Below, piece by piece: positions 6,995-15,532 of a stretch of 39,953 nt of DNA (position 1 is the stretch's first letter; every line of letters starts with the position of its first letter). The stretch comes from SHZI01 sp964391025 (lineage in GTDB: Bacteria; Pseudomonadota; Gammaproteobacteria; Steroidobacterales; GCA-2729495), in assembly GCA_964391025.1 (NCBI GenBank), contig CAYMKJ010000123.1, positions 1 through 39,953 of the forward strand, given 5' to 3'. A model generated the notes under the pieces. It was not told the origin of the DNA and ran no database searches. It saw only the letters and a program-made list of their open reading frames with translations. Made by a program: the position numbers and the translations under genes.

Positions 6995-9310
6995 TCAGTC
7001 GCTCTCGGGCGGCGGCGGCGCGATCACTTCCCGGAAACCATTCGACTGGAGTTGCCCGACGAGCCCCGCCGCTTCCATGCTCTCAACCAGCCGGGCAGCG
7101 CGGTTGTAGCCGATCTTGAGACGCCGCTGGATGCCAGACACGGAGGCGCGACGGGTCTCGCAGACGATTTTCACCGCCTGATCATACAACGCGTCTTCTT
7201 CACCGTCCGCCTCGCCAGTCTGCGGTGTCTCACCAGGCAGCCCGGGGAAGCCCATTGCCGGACCTTCGGTAATCTCGTCGAGGTACACGGGTGGGCCGCC
7301 GCCCTTGAGGTGCGCCACGACCCGATGCACCTCCTGATCAGAGACAAACGCGCCGTGCACACGCAACGGCATGCTCGTTCCGGGCGGCAGGAACAACATG
7401 TCACCATGCCCGAGCAGGCTCTCGGCACCACTCTGGTCGAGGATCGTCCGGGAATCGACCTTGGCTGATACCTGGAAGGCGATACGCGTGGGAATGTTGG
7501 CCTTGATAAGGCCCGTGATGACGTCCACGGACGGCCGCTGCGTCGCAATGATCAGGTGAATCCCGGAGGCCCGCGCCTTCTGCGCGAGCCGGGTAATCAG
7601 CTCCTCAACCTTCTTGCCGACGATCATCATCATGTCGGCCAGCTCGTCGATGATCACAACGATTTGTGGCAGGGCAGTCAGGGTTGGGACTGCGCCATCG
7701 ACCGTGGGCTTCGGGGCGTACTCCGTGCCCACGAGCGGATCGGGAATCGGCTCACCCTTGTCCAGCGCCAGTTTCACTTTGCGATTGAAGCCGCTGAGGT
7801 TACGCACTCCGAGCGCGGCCATGAGCCGGTAGCGGCGCTCCATCTCGGCCACGCACCAGCGCAGGGCATTCGCCGACTCCTTCATGTCGGTCACCACCGG
7901 CGCCAGAAGATGAGGAATTCCTTCGTAGACGGACAACTCGAGCATCTTCGGATCGATCATGATCATGCGCACGTCTTCGGCCGTCGCCTTGAAGAGCAGG
8001 CTCAGCACCATCGCATTGATCCCCACCGACTTTCCCGAGCCCGTCGTGCCGGCAATCATCAGGTGCGGCATGCGCTGCAGGTCCGCAACCACGGATTTGC
8101 CGCCGATATCCTTGCCAAGCGCGAGTGTCAGTGGCGATGGCATCTCCTCGTAGGCGTGCGAACGGAGGATTTCCCCGAGGGTCACCATTTCGCGGGTCTC
8201 GTTCGGAATCTCGAGCCCCACCGTCGGCTTGCCCGGAATCACTTCAACGACCCGGACGCTGATGGCCGACAGGGATCGGGCCAGGTCTTTTGACAGGTTG
8301 CTGATCTGGCTGACCTTGACTCCTGGCGCGGGGGCCAATTCGAAGCGCGTGACGATCGGGCCCGGCTGGACGGCCACGACTTCGACCTCGACGCCGAAAT
8401 CCCGGAGCTTCAGCTCGACAAGGCGCGATATGGCCTCGAGGGACTCCTTGGAGTATCCAGGCGGGCGTTCCGGCGGATCGTCCAGCAGCGAGAGCGGCGG
8501 CAGTTCTCCCGGCACCACTGTTCCATGAAACAGCGGAACCTGTCGCTCCTTCTCTGCCCGCTGGCTCGGTTGAGGGGCCGCCAGCACCGGATAGATCCGC
8601 GGCGGCAGCTTCTTCTCGACCTTCTTGCGTTCCTTCCGGACGACCTCCTGCCGTTCCTCCTGGACCCGCCGTCCTGCCGTGCGCGACTGGAATTCAGTGA
8701 ACAGCGATCGGATCCGGTCCGCGCCGTCGAAAATGCAACGGCCCACCCGGTCCATGACGGCCAGCCAGGACAAGCCCGTAAAGAGGGAGACGCCAGCCAG
8801 CCAGGACGCCAGGAGGAGCAGCGTCGCACCCAGAGGACCCAGACCCGAGGCGAGGCCATTCCCCAGCAGCTCCCCAAAGGCACCGCCGGCCGTCTGCGGC
8901 AGACCGTGGGGGTGAAAATGCAGGGTCGCCAGCGCGCAGCTGGTGGCCAGGGTCAGGGCAAAGCCGGACAGCCGGGTGATGAGAACCTGCCGGTCAATGG
9001 GGCCAGGGCTGCTGCGCGCGGTGAACACGATCCAGCCGACCAGCAGGGTCATTGCAGGAAAGAGCAACGCGGGGCCGCCGAACAGACTGAACGCGACATC
9101 GGCGTACCAGGCCCCGATAGCGCCGATCTGATTTCGCAGGGGCGTGCCGTTGCCGGTGTGACTGAAGCCTGGATCCTGCGGGCTGTAGCTCAACAGAGCC
9201 ACCAGCATGATCAGCGCGATCGCGCCAAGCACCCACAGGGCCGCTTCGCGAACGGCATGGGTGAGGGGCGCGGCAAGGCCGCGACTTTCGAGTCCGATGG
9301 CTCTGGCCAT
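6995..9310 (-). CDS. ftsK: DNA translocase FtsK
   Basis: FtsK couples septation to chromosome dimer resolution by pumping DNA towards dif and activating XerCD. This 771-residue form has an N-terminal domain with about four membrane helices, a short charged linker (VQEERQEVVRKERKK, about residues 217-235), and then the motor. Walker A is AGTTGSGKSVG near 420, and Walker B is VVIIDELADMMM. The C-terminal winged-helix gamma domain (SVSGIQRRLKIGYNRAARLVE) reads KOPS. The frame is open to 9433, but ATG 9310 is preceded by AGGGA at good spacing, and the upstream residues are Cys-rich and unlike FtsK. The linker is much shorter than in E. coli. It is divergent from trxB. Confidence 0.95.
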   Translation of the reverse strand: MARAIGLESRGLAAPLTHAVREAALWVLGAIALIMLVALLSYSPQDPGFSHTGNGTPLRNQIGAIGAWYADVAFSLFGGPALLFPAMTLLVGWIVFTARSSPGPIDRQVLITRLSGFALTLATSCALATLHFHPHGLPQTAGGAFGELLGNGLASGLGPLGATLLLLASWLAGVSLFTGLSWLAVMDRVGRCIFDGADRIRSLFTEFQSRTAGRRVQEERQEVVRKERKKVEKKLPPRIYPVLAAPQPSQRAEKERQVPLFHGTVVPGELPPLSLLDDPPERPPGYSKESLEAISRLVELKLRDFGVEVEVVAVQPGPIVTRFELAPAPGVKVSQISNLSKDLARSLSAISVRVVEVIPGKPTVGLEIPNETREMVTLGEILRSHAYEEMPSPLTLALGKDIGGKSVVADLQRMPHLMIAGTTGSGKSVGINAMVLSLLFKATAEDVRMIMIDPKMLELSVYEGIPHLLAPVVTDMKESANALRWCVAEMERRYRLMAALGVRNLSGFNRKVKLALDKGEPIPDPLVGTEYAPKPTVDGAVPTLTALPQIVVIIDELADMMMIVGKKVEELITRLAQKARASGIHLIIATQRPSVDVITGLIKANIPTRIAFQVSAKVDSRTILDQSGAESLLGHGDMLFLPPGTSMPLRVHGAFVSDQEVHRVVAHLKGGGPPVYLDEITEGPAMGFPGLPGETPQTGEADGEEDALYDQAVKIVCETRRASVSGIQRRLKIGYNRAARLVESMEAAGLVGQLQSNGFREVIAPPPPESD

Positions 9311-9359
9311 TCCAATCCCTGAGGAGCCGATCCCTGAGAATACGCAACAACAAACCTGG

Positions 9360-9422
9360 TTAACTGCCTGCCCGTCAAGCAGATAACGCCCTGGATGATA
9401 GCAGCACGTCGTTTGGACGCAA
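9360..9422. promoter_or_regulatory. Divergent ftsK / trxB promoter region (candidates)
   Basis: The 139-bp gap between ftsK and trxB holds one weak candidate on each strand. On the plus strand TTAACT (9360-9365) and GATAAC (9382-9387) are 16 bp apart, which would give trxB a leader of about 55 nt. On the minus strand TTGCGT (9417-9422) and TATCAT (9395-9400) are 16 bp apart for ftsK. No lrp gene lies here, although lrp separates these genes in E. coli. Confidence 0.3.
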
Positions 9423-9449
9423 GCGCGGGCCATCGCCTAAACTGGCCCG

Positions 9450-10412
9450 ATGACACTCGCCACTCATGCCCGACTGATCATCCTGGGCTCGGGACCTGCC
9501 GGTTACAGTGCCGCCGTTTACGCCGCCCGGGCCAATCTCAAGCCCCTGCTCATCTCAGGCCTCGAACAAGGCGGCCAGTTGATGACCACGACCGACGTGG
9601 ATAACTGGCCTGGGGGCCGGCATGGACTCCAGGGACCGGAACTGATGACCCAGTTGCGCGAGCATGGCGAGCGCCTCGGCGTCACCGGAGTCCTCGACCA
9701 GATCGAAGCCGTCGAGCTCCATGCGCGGCCATTTCGCCTGCGCGGCGGCTCCCGGGGCTACACCTGCGACGCCCTCATCATCGCCACGGGGGCGTCAGCG
9801 CGCTATCTCGGCCTCCCCTCTGAGCAGAGTTTTCGAGGCAAGGGTGTGTCGGCCTGCGCCACCTGCGATGGCTTCTTCTATCGCGGCCAGCGCGTCGCGG
9901 TGGTCGGTGGCGGTAATACCGCGGTCGAGGAAGCGCTGTATCTGTCAAACCTCGCCTCCCACGTCACGCTGATTCACCGGCGGGCCGGGCTGCGCGCGGA
10001 GAAAATGCTCCAGGACAAGCTCCTGGGGAGGACCCGCGATGGCGGCAATGTCTCGGTAATCTGGAATCATGCAGTGGACTCGGTGGTCGGCAACGAGGCC
10101 GGCGTGACCGGCGTGCGCGTGCGCTCAACCACCGGGAGTGAGCAGGTTCAGGCCATCGATGTCGCCGGCCTGTTCATCGCCATCGGTCACGATCCGAACA
10201 CCGCCCTGTTCAAGGATCAACTGGAACTCGACAAGAACTATATCGTGGTGCGGACGGGACGCGCCGGGGCGGCCACGGCGACCAGCATCCCGGGGGTATT
10301 TGCTGCAGGTGATGTGGCCGACAGCGTCTACCGGCAGGCGATCACCTCCGCGGGTTCCGGGTGCATGGCGGCACTCGACGCCGAAAAGTATCTGGACAGC
10401 GTTGCCGGGTGA
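9450..10412 (+). CDS. trxB: Thioredoxin-disulfide reductase
   Basis: TrxB is the FAD enzyme that reduces thioredoxin with NADPH in the cytoplasm. The 320-residue protein has the FAD dinucleotide fold GSGPAGYSAAVYAARA near residue 13. The redox-active pair CATC is at Cys136-Cys139, and the NADPH fold VVGGGNTAVEEALYLS starts near 151. The second FAD motif PGVFAAGDVAD lies near the end. The length and cysteine spacing match E. coli TrxB. It is the first gene of a plus-strand run with the DUF482 gene, aat and infA; the same trxB-aat association occurs in Pseudomonas and E. coli. Confidence 0.97.
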   Translation: MTLATHARLIILGSGPAGYSAAVYAARANLKPLLISGLEQGGQLMTTTDVDNWPGGRHGLQGPELMTQLREHGERLGVTGVLDQIEAVELHARPFRLRGGSRGYTCDALIIATGASARYLGLPSEQSFRGKGVSACATCDGFFYRGQRVAVVGGGNTAVEEALYLSNLASHVTLIHRRAGLRAEKMLQDKLLGRTRDGGNVSVIWNHAVDSVVGNEAGVTGVRVRSTTGSEQVQAIDVAGLFIAIGHDPNTALFKDQLELDKNYIVVRTGRAGAATATSIPGVFAAGDVADSVYRQAITSAGSGCMAALDAEKYLDSVAG

Positions 10413-10433
10413 GAATCCGGACGCCCAGTCACC

Positions 10434-11576
10434 TTGCGCATTGAAGTTGCCCAGAGTCTGGCCGCGGTGCCAGCCGCCGACTGGAACAGTTTGCGCGGGT
10501 CCCAGTGCCCCTTCCTTCGCCACGAATTCCTGCTTGCCCTGGAGGAAACCGGTTGCGTCGGCGGCGCTTCAGGCTGGTACCCCTGCCATCTCCTGCTCCG
10601 CGACGACACGCGGCGACTCGTGGGCGCAATGCCCCTGTACCAGAAGACCAACTCGCATGGTGAATTTGTCTTCGACTGGTCCTGGGCTGATGCCTATCGG
10701 CGCGCCGGGCTGCGCTACTTTCCCAAGCTGGTCTCCGCGGTCCCTTTCACTCCCGCCACCAGCCCCCGCCTGCTGTCTGCGGCCGACCAGGAACCCGACA
10801 GCGTTGCGGCAGCCCTCCTTGGCGGCGCCACCGAACTGGCCCGGCAGACTGGGGCATCATCGGTACATGTGCTGTTTCCGACTGCCAGTGAAACCGGCCC
10901 GCTGTCCCGCGCCGGATTTCTGTCCCGCAAGGACTGCCAGTTTCAATGGCGCAACCGGGGGTACGCCGACTTCGATGCGTTCCTCGGCGAGTTCACGGCG
11001 GAAAAGCGCAAGAAGGCCAAACGCGAGCGACGTCGGGTAGCGGAAGCGGGGATCAGTTTCGTCCGCCTGACCGGCGCAGAGATCGATCCCGCACTCTGGC
11101 AGCAGCTGATGCCGCTCTACGGGAGTTCGTTCTGGCGGCGAGGCCGCGAGCCTTACCTCAACGAGGCGTTCTTCACGAAGATCAGTGCCCTTCTGCCGGA
11201 TAACCTTCTGGCCATTGTGGCACTGCTCCGGGGACAACCCGTGGCGACGGCGCTCTGCTTTCGGAGCACAGACACGCTCTACGGCCGCTATTGGGGCAGT
11301 CAGGGTGACTATCACAGCCTCCACTTCGAGACCTGCTACTACCAGGGTATCGAGTACTGCATCGAGCAGGGCTTGCAGTCGTTCGAGCCGGGCACCCAGG
11401 GGGAGCACAAGATCAGTCGCGGCTTCGTGCCCACGGAAACCTGGTCAGCGCACTGGCTGTCACACCCGCAGTTCGCGACAGCCATCGACCAGTACCTGGA
11501 TCGGGAACGCAGCCATATCGACGAGTACATCGAAGCCGCCCGCGACCATGTGCCCTACAAGAAGGGCACGGGATGA
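10434..11576 (+). CDS. COG3146 / DUF482 GNAT-like protein
   Basis: A 380-residue protein resembling the 'peptidogalycan biosynthesis/recognition' family (COG3146, GNAT/FemAB-like fold). The sequence shows an N-terminal DWNSLRGSQCPFLRHEFL, a middle FTAEKRKKAKRERRRV, and a C-terminal FEPGTQGEHKISRGF followed by WLSHPQF, all typical of the family. No substrate is established for the family. It probably starts at a TTG (10434), since there is no in-frame ATG or GTG before the conserved part, and the ribosome site is weak. It follows trxB by 21 bp and overlaps aat by 4 bp (ATGA). The link with Aat, another acyltransferase with a GNAT-like fold, is suggestive but unproven. Confidence 0.85.
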   Translation: MRIEVAQSLAAVPAADWNSLRGSQCPFLRHEFLLALEETGCVGGASGWYPCHLLLRDDTRRLVGAMPLYQKTNSHGEFVFDWSWADAYRRAGLRYFPKLVSAVPFTPATSPRLLSAADQEPDSVAAALLGGATELARQTGASSVHVLFPTASETGPLSRAGFLSRKDCQFQWRNRGYADFDAFLGEFTAEKRKKAKRERRRVAEAGISFVRLTGAEIDPALWQQLMPLYGSSFWRRGREPYLNEAFFTKISALLPDNLLAIVALLRGQPVATALCFRSTDTLYGRYWGSQGDYHSLHFETCYYQGIEYCIEQGLQSFEPGTQGEHKISRGFVPTETWSAHWLSHPQFATAIDQYLDRERSHIDEYIEAARDHVPYKKGTG

Positions 11577-12349
11577 CCAGCCCGGCACCATCGGCCATGC
11601 CTGCGATTACGTTTCTCCATCCGGACGATCCACCGGACTCCTTTCCAGATCCCGCCGGAGCGGCCAGGTCGCCGGACGGCCTGCTCGCGGTGGGCGGGGA
11701 CCTGACGCCCCCTCGTCTGCTCGCGGCATATGGCCGTGGAATCTTTCCCTGGTACGAGGCAGGACAACCGATTCTCTGGTGGTCGCCGGATCCCCGGGCG
11801 GTGCTTCTGCCGGAGAAGCTGCATATCTCGCGGAGTCTCCGCCGGACATTGCGGGGCAGTCGCTACCGTGTTTCGGTGGACCTGGCCTTCGGATCCGTGA
11901 TCGATGCCTGCGCTGACGCCCGCGCGAGCACCGGCACGTGGATCACGCCAGAAATGCGTTCGGCGTATTTTCATCTGCACGAGCTGGGCTACGCTCACGC
12001 CGTGGAAACCTGGCACGGAGCAAAGCTGGTGGGTGGGCTCTACGGGATCGCTCTCGGGGGGATCTTCTTCGGCGAATCGATGTTCAGTCACGCCACTGAT
12101 GCGTCGAAAGTCGCGCTGGTGCGGCTCGTACGTCTGGTTGAAACCCGGGGCATGAAACTCATCGACTGCCAGGTGGAAACCAGGCACCTGGCCTCACTGG
12201 GCAGCCAGCTCATGCCCCGCGGGGAGTTTCTCCAGCACGTGCAGACCCTCGCCGCCGGGGCAGACCAAATGGGCAACTGGCTGGAAACTCCCAGGGCAAC
12301 ATCCGGACTTGTCACGGCCCACACCGTCCCGACTCCCTTGCACGGCTGA
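11573..12349 (+). CDS. aat: Leucyl/phenylalanyl-tRNA--protein transferase
   Basis: Aat adds leucine or phenylalanine from charged tRNA to proteins with N-terminal Arg or Lys, making N-degrons that ClpS delivers to ClpAP. The 258-residue protein has the family N-terminus FPDPAGAARSPDGLLAVGGDL, the AYGRGIFPWYE block, WWSPDPRAVL, and the catalytic-core GGLYGIALGGIFFGESMFS. The C-terminal LIDCQVETRHLASLGSQLM is also standard. The start overlaps the upstream gene in ATGA. clpS and clpA lie about 0.3-3 kb away on the other strand, so the pathway is clustered. It is slightly longer than E. coli Aat because of a loose C-terminal tail. Confidence 0.96.
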   Translation: MTSPAPSAMPAITFLHPDDPPDSFPDPAGAARSPDGLLAVGGDLTPPRLLAAYGRGIFPWYEAGQPILWWSPDPRAVLLPEKLHISRSLRRTLRGSRYRVSVDLAFGSVIDACADARASTGTWITPEMRSAYFHLHELGYAHAVETWHGAKLVGGLYGIALGGIFFGESMFSHATDASKVALVRLVRLVETRGMKLIDCQVETRHLASLGSQLMPRGEFLQHVQTLAAGADQMGNWLETPRATSGLVTAHTVPTPLHG

Positions 12350-12366
12350 ACGAGTTCGACGACAAT
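12338..12366 (+). promoter_or_regulatory. Putative infA promoter
   Basis: TTGCAC (12338-12343) and GACAAT (12361-12366) are 17 bp apart, and the initiation codon lies 24 bp after the -10. The first box overlaps the end of aat. The match is modest (3/6 and 4/6). infA is known to have its own promoter in E. coli. Confidence 0.35.
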
Positions 12367-12390
12367 CCCGGCCCGTTCGCCGGAGTCTCC

Positions 12391-12609
12391 ATGTCGAAAG
12401 AAGAAGCCATCACGATGGACGGGGTCGTCACCGAAACCCTGCCCAACACCACGTTTCGGGTCACGCTCGATAACGGCCATGTCGTGAACGCGCACATCTC
12501 GGGAAAGATGCGCAAGAATTACATCCGGATTCTCACGGGGGACCGTGTCACGGTCGAACTAACCCCCTACGACCTGTCCAAGGGCCGCATCACCTTCCGC
12601 GCCCGCTAA
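12391..12609 (+). CDS. infA: Translation initiation factor IF-1
   Basis: IF-1 binds the ribosomal A site during initiation. The 72-residue protein is a single S1-like OB fold: MSKEEAITMDGVVTETLPNT, then FRVTLDNGHVVNAHISGKMR, RILTGDRVTVELTPYDLSKG and the final RITFRAR. The length equals E. coli IF-1. GGAG lies just upstream of the ATG. Its stop codon is one base from the stop of the convergent clpA gene. Confidence 0.98.
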   Translation: MSKEEAITMDGVVTETLPNTTFRVTLDNGHVVNAHISGKMRKNYIRILTGDRVTVELTPYDLSKGRITFRAR

Positions 12610-12610
12610 C

Positions 12611-14893
12611 TCAGGCCGGATCAGGAATGTGCTCCAGGGTCCTGGTGGCAGGGGTCGTCACCAGGCTCAGTTCACCCGCATCGTCCAGCAGGATCCGGAC
12701 GTGCCCGCCCTTGGCCAGTTCACCGAACAGCAGCTGCTCAGCCAGCGGTCGCTTGATCTGCTCCTGAATGACCCGGGCCATGGGCCGCGCCCCCATCTTC
12801 GGGTCGTAGCCCTTGTCGGCGATCCACTGACGGGCGGCCGGCTCGAGCTCGATCGTGACAGCATTCTTGTCCAGCTGCGCCTCCAGCTCCATTACCAGCT
12901 TGTCCACAACGCGCAGGATCGCCTCCCTGCCCAGCGGGTCAAACTGGATGATTGTGTCCAGACGGTTACGGAACTCCGGCGTGAACATGCGATTGATAAT
13001 CCCCATGCCGTCGGTGCTGTTGTCCTGCTCAGTGAAGCCCATCGAAGCCCGCCCCATTTCCTGGGCGCCGGCGTTCGTGGTCATCACGAGAATCACATTG
13101 CGAAAATCGGCCTTGCGGCCGTTATTGTCTGTAAGTGTGCCGTGATCCATAACCTGCAGCAGCAGGTTGAACACTTCCGGGTGGGCCTTTTCGATTTCAT
13201 CCAGCAGCAGGACCGCATGCGGATGCTTGCTGATGGCCTCGGTCAACAATCCGCCCTGGTCGAAGCCCACATAGCCCGGCGGCGCACCGATCAGGCGCGA
13301 CACGGTGTGCCGCTCCATGTACTCCGACATGTCAAAACGGATCAGCTCAATCCCGAGACAATGGGCAAGCTGCCGCGTGACCTCCGTCTTGCCAACGCCA
13401 GTCGGTCCGGCGAAGAGAAAGGCGCCCACCGGCTTCTCCGCTTCCCGAAGCCCCGAGCGGGCCATCTTGATGGCGGCTGACAGCGCTGTTACGGCCTTGT
13501 CCTGACCAAAGATCACCAGTTTCAGGTCGCGCTCCAGATTGCGGAGTTGATCCCGATCGGACGCGGAAACGCTCTTGGGCGGAATCCGGGCCATCTTGGC
13601 GATCACGTTCTCGATCTGGATGACGCCTACTTCGCTGGTGCGCGTCGCCGCGGGCTCGAGCCGGACGCTGGCGCCGGCCTCGTCGATGACGTCGATTGCC
13701 TTGTCAGGGAGCTGACGCTCGTTGATGTGCCGTGCAGATAACTCGACGGCCGCGATAATTGCAGCATCCGTGTAGGTGACACCGTGGTATTCCTCGAAAC
13801 GGGTCTTGAGCCCCCGCAGGATCTCGATGGTCTGTGGAATGGTCGGCTCAGTAATGTCGATCTTCTGAAAGCGTCGGGCCAGCGCGTGGTCCTTTTCGAA
13901 AACGCCACGGTATTCCCGGTAGGTTGTCGAGCCAATACAGCGCAGCTCGCCGCTCGACAGGACCGGCTTGATGAGGTTCGAGGCGTCGAGGACGCCTCCG
14001 GAAGCGGCCCCCGCGCCAATCACGGTGTGAATCTCGTCAATGAACAGGATGGCACCGGGGTCCTTGCCCAGCTCCTTGATCACGGCCTTGAAGCGCTTCT
14101 CGAAGTCGCCCCGGTATTTCGTGCCGGCTAACAGGGACCCCATGTCCAGTGCATAAATCGTGCAGTTCGCCAGCACGTCCGGCACCTTGCCCTCGACGAT
14201 CATCTTGGCAAGACCTTCGGCAATCGCCGTCTTGCCCACGCCGGCCTCGCCGACGTACAGGGGGTTGTTCTTCCGCCGCCGGCAGAGGATCTGGATGGTC
14301 CGCTCCACTTCCAGCTCACGACCGATCAGGGGATCGATCTTGCCCTCCCGCGCACGCTTGTTCAGGTTGGTGGCGTAGTTGTCGAGCGCACTGCCGCTGG
14401 GGTCGCCATCACCCTCCTCGCCTTCTCCGGACTGGGGCTTCGTTCCGGTGGAGTCGTCCCGCAACTTCGACAAGCCGTGGGAAATGAAATTGACCACATC
14501 GAGACGCGTGACGTCCTGCAGGCCCAGCAGGTACACCGCGTGGGACTGCTTCTCGCCAAAAATAGCGACCAGCACGTTTTCGCCACGGACCTCCTTTTTG
14601 CCACTCGACTGAACGTGGAACACCGCACGCTGCAACACACGCTGGAATCCCAGCGTGGGCTGGACGTCCTGCTCGCTGCCCTCGGGAAGCCGGGGGGTGG
14701 ACTCCTCGATGAACTGCTCCAGATCGCGGCGCAGTCGGGCCAGATCAGCGCCGCAGCCCTTGAGTATTTCGGTAACGGTCGGTACGTCGACAATAGCGAG
14801 CAGCAGGTGCTCCACCGTCATGTACTCATGGCGCTTCTTCCGGGCCTGCTGGAAGGCCTCGTTCAGACAGTACTCGAGTTCACTGCTCAACAT
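12611..14893 (-). CDS. clpA: ATP-dependent Clp protease ATP-binding subunit ClpA
   Basis: ClpA is the AAA+ unfoldase that feeds substrates to ClpP. The 760-residue protein has the N-domain (residues 1-140) that binds ClpS. The first ATPase module has Walker A GEAGVGKTAIAEG and Walker B ILFIDEIHT. The second has GPTGVGKTEVTRQL and VLLLDEIEKAHPEV. The ClpP-docking loop, usually IGL/IGF, reads ASMGFTEQDNSTD here, so Met replaces Ile. The gene is 5 bp after clpS in a two-gene unit and ends one base from infA. No terminator hairpin with a T-run is visible at the convergence. Confidence 0.97.
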   Translation of the reverse strand: MLSSELEYCLNEAFQQARKKRHEYMTVEHLLLAIVDVPTVTEILKGCGADLARLRRDLEQFIEESTPRLPEGSEQDVQPTLGFQRVLQRAVFHVQSSGKKEVRGENVLVAIFGEKQSHAVYLLGLQDVTRLDVVNFISHGLSKLRDDSTGTKPQSGEGEEGDGDPSGSALDNYATNLNKRAREGKIDPLIGRELEVERTIQILCRRRKNNPLYVGEAGVGKTAIAEGLAKMIVEGKVPDVLANCTIYALDMGSLLAGTKYRGDFEKRFKAVIKELGKDPGAILFIDEIHTVIGAGAASGGVLDASNLIKPVLSSGELRCIGSTTYREYRGVFEKDHALARRFQKIDITEPTIPQTIEILRGLKTRFEEYHGVTYTDAAIIAAVELSARHINERQLPDKAIDVIDEAGASVRLEPAATRTSEVGVIQIENVIAKMARIPPKSVSASDRDQLRNLERDLKLVIFGQDKAVTALSAAIKMARSGLREAEKPVGAFLFAGPTGVGKTEVTRQLAHCLGIELIRFDMSEYMERHTVSRLIGAPPGYVGFDQGGLLTEAISKHPHAVLLLDEIEKAHPEVFNLLLQVMDHGTLTDNNGRKADFRNVILVMTTNAGAQEMGRASMGFTEQDNSTDGMGIINRMFTPEFRNRLDTIIQFDPLGREAILRVVDKLVMELEAQLDKNAVTIELEPAARQWIADKGYDPKMGARPMARVIQEQIKRPLAEQLLFGELAKGGHVRILLDDAGELSLVTTPATRTLEHIPDPA

Positions 14894-14898
14894 GACCG

Positions 14899-15237
14899 TC
14901 AGGTTTCCTCAAGGGTGCAAAGAAGCGGATGCTGATGCTGCTGGGCATAAGCGCCGACCTGGGCTACCTTGGTTTCCGCAATCTCGTACGTAAACACGCC
15001 GCACACCCCCTTGCCCCGGGTGTGGACTTCCAGCATGACACGCGTGGCCTTTTGCCGGTCCATGGCGAAAATGAGCTCCAGTACTTCGACGACGAACTCC
15101 ATCGGCGTGTAATCGTCGTTCAGCAGAACCACCCGATACAAGGGCGGACGTTTGACTTTGGGGCGTGCCTCCTCGAGAACAAGCCCCCGGCCATCGTCCA
15201 TGCGCCGCGTCAGATCCTTGTCGCTATCGCTGCCCAT
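14899..15237 (-). CDS. clpS: ATP-dependent Clp protease adaptor ClpS
   Basis: ClpS recognises N-degron residues and hands substrates to ClpA. The 112-residue protein has a flexible acidic N-terminus followed by the core YRVVLLNDDYTPMEFVVEVL, where the DD(Y/F)TPM region lines the N-degron pocket. It ends with VMLEVHTRGKGVCGVFTYE and ETKVAQV. The length and order with clpA match E. coli. A promoter is expected in the 15238-15532 gap, but no convincing pair of boxes is visible on this strand. Confidence 0.97.
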   Translation of the reverse strand: MGSDSDKDLTRRMDDGRGLVLEEARPKVKRPPLYRVVLLNDDYTPMEFVVEVLELIFAMDRQKATRVMLEVHTRGKGVCGVFTYEIAETKVAQVGAYAQQHQHPLLCTLEET

Positions 15238-15532
15238 CGGTCGCTGCTCGCAAGAGTTAGGTCGTCCCTGCGCGGAAAATCTTGAATTGACAACGATAAT
15301 AGCGTATTCGATTCAGAGGAGTGGCTTGGATTCCGCACTGCGCAAGGGCATTGGTCAGGCGGCATTAACCGGGCCTGAGTCACACTGTGCTGCGGTGTGC
15401 GGAGCCGGTCACGGTTCGCCGGGAGCAGGAGGGCTCTAATCCCGACGAGACGGGCACGGGGATGTGATTCTAGAGGTTGCTCCCCCCCCAGTACCTGATT
15501 ATGCTAAATCCCGTTAAGTTTCTTGGGTTTCT
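15238..15532. other. Intergenic region between clpS and gspC
   Basis: This 295-bp divergent gap contains no credible ORF. An AT-rich island at about 15277-15315 holds TTGAAT and TTGACA on the plus strand, but neither is followed by a good -10. On the minus strand TATTAT lacks a paired -35. The right end holds the candidate gsp promoter. No SOS box, terminator or repeat was found. Confidence 0.5.
15477..15505 (+). promoter_or_regulatory. Candidate gspCDEF promoter with poly-C spacer
   Basis: TTGCTC (15477-15482) and TATGCT (15500-15505) are exactly 17 bp apart, 28 bp before the GTG of gspC. The spacer contains a run of eight C bases (15482-15489). The -35 is weak (3/6). If real, spacing would depend on the homopolymer length. 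Confidence 0.35.

Noticed and set aside
15281..15310. TTGAATTGACA segment as the gsp or clpS promoter
   Set aside because: No adequate -10 at 16-18 bp on the plus strand, and it is over 220 bp from gspC; nothing paired on the minus strand.
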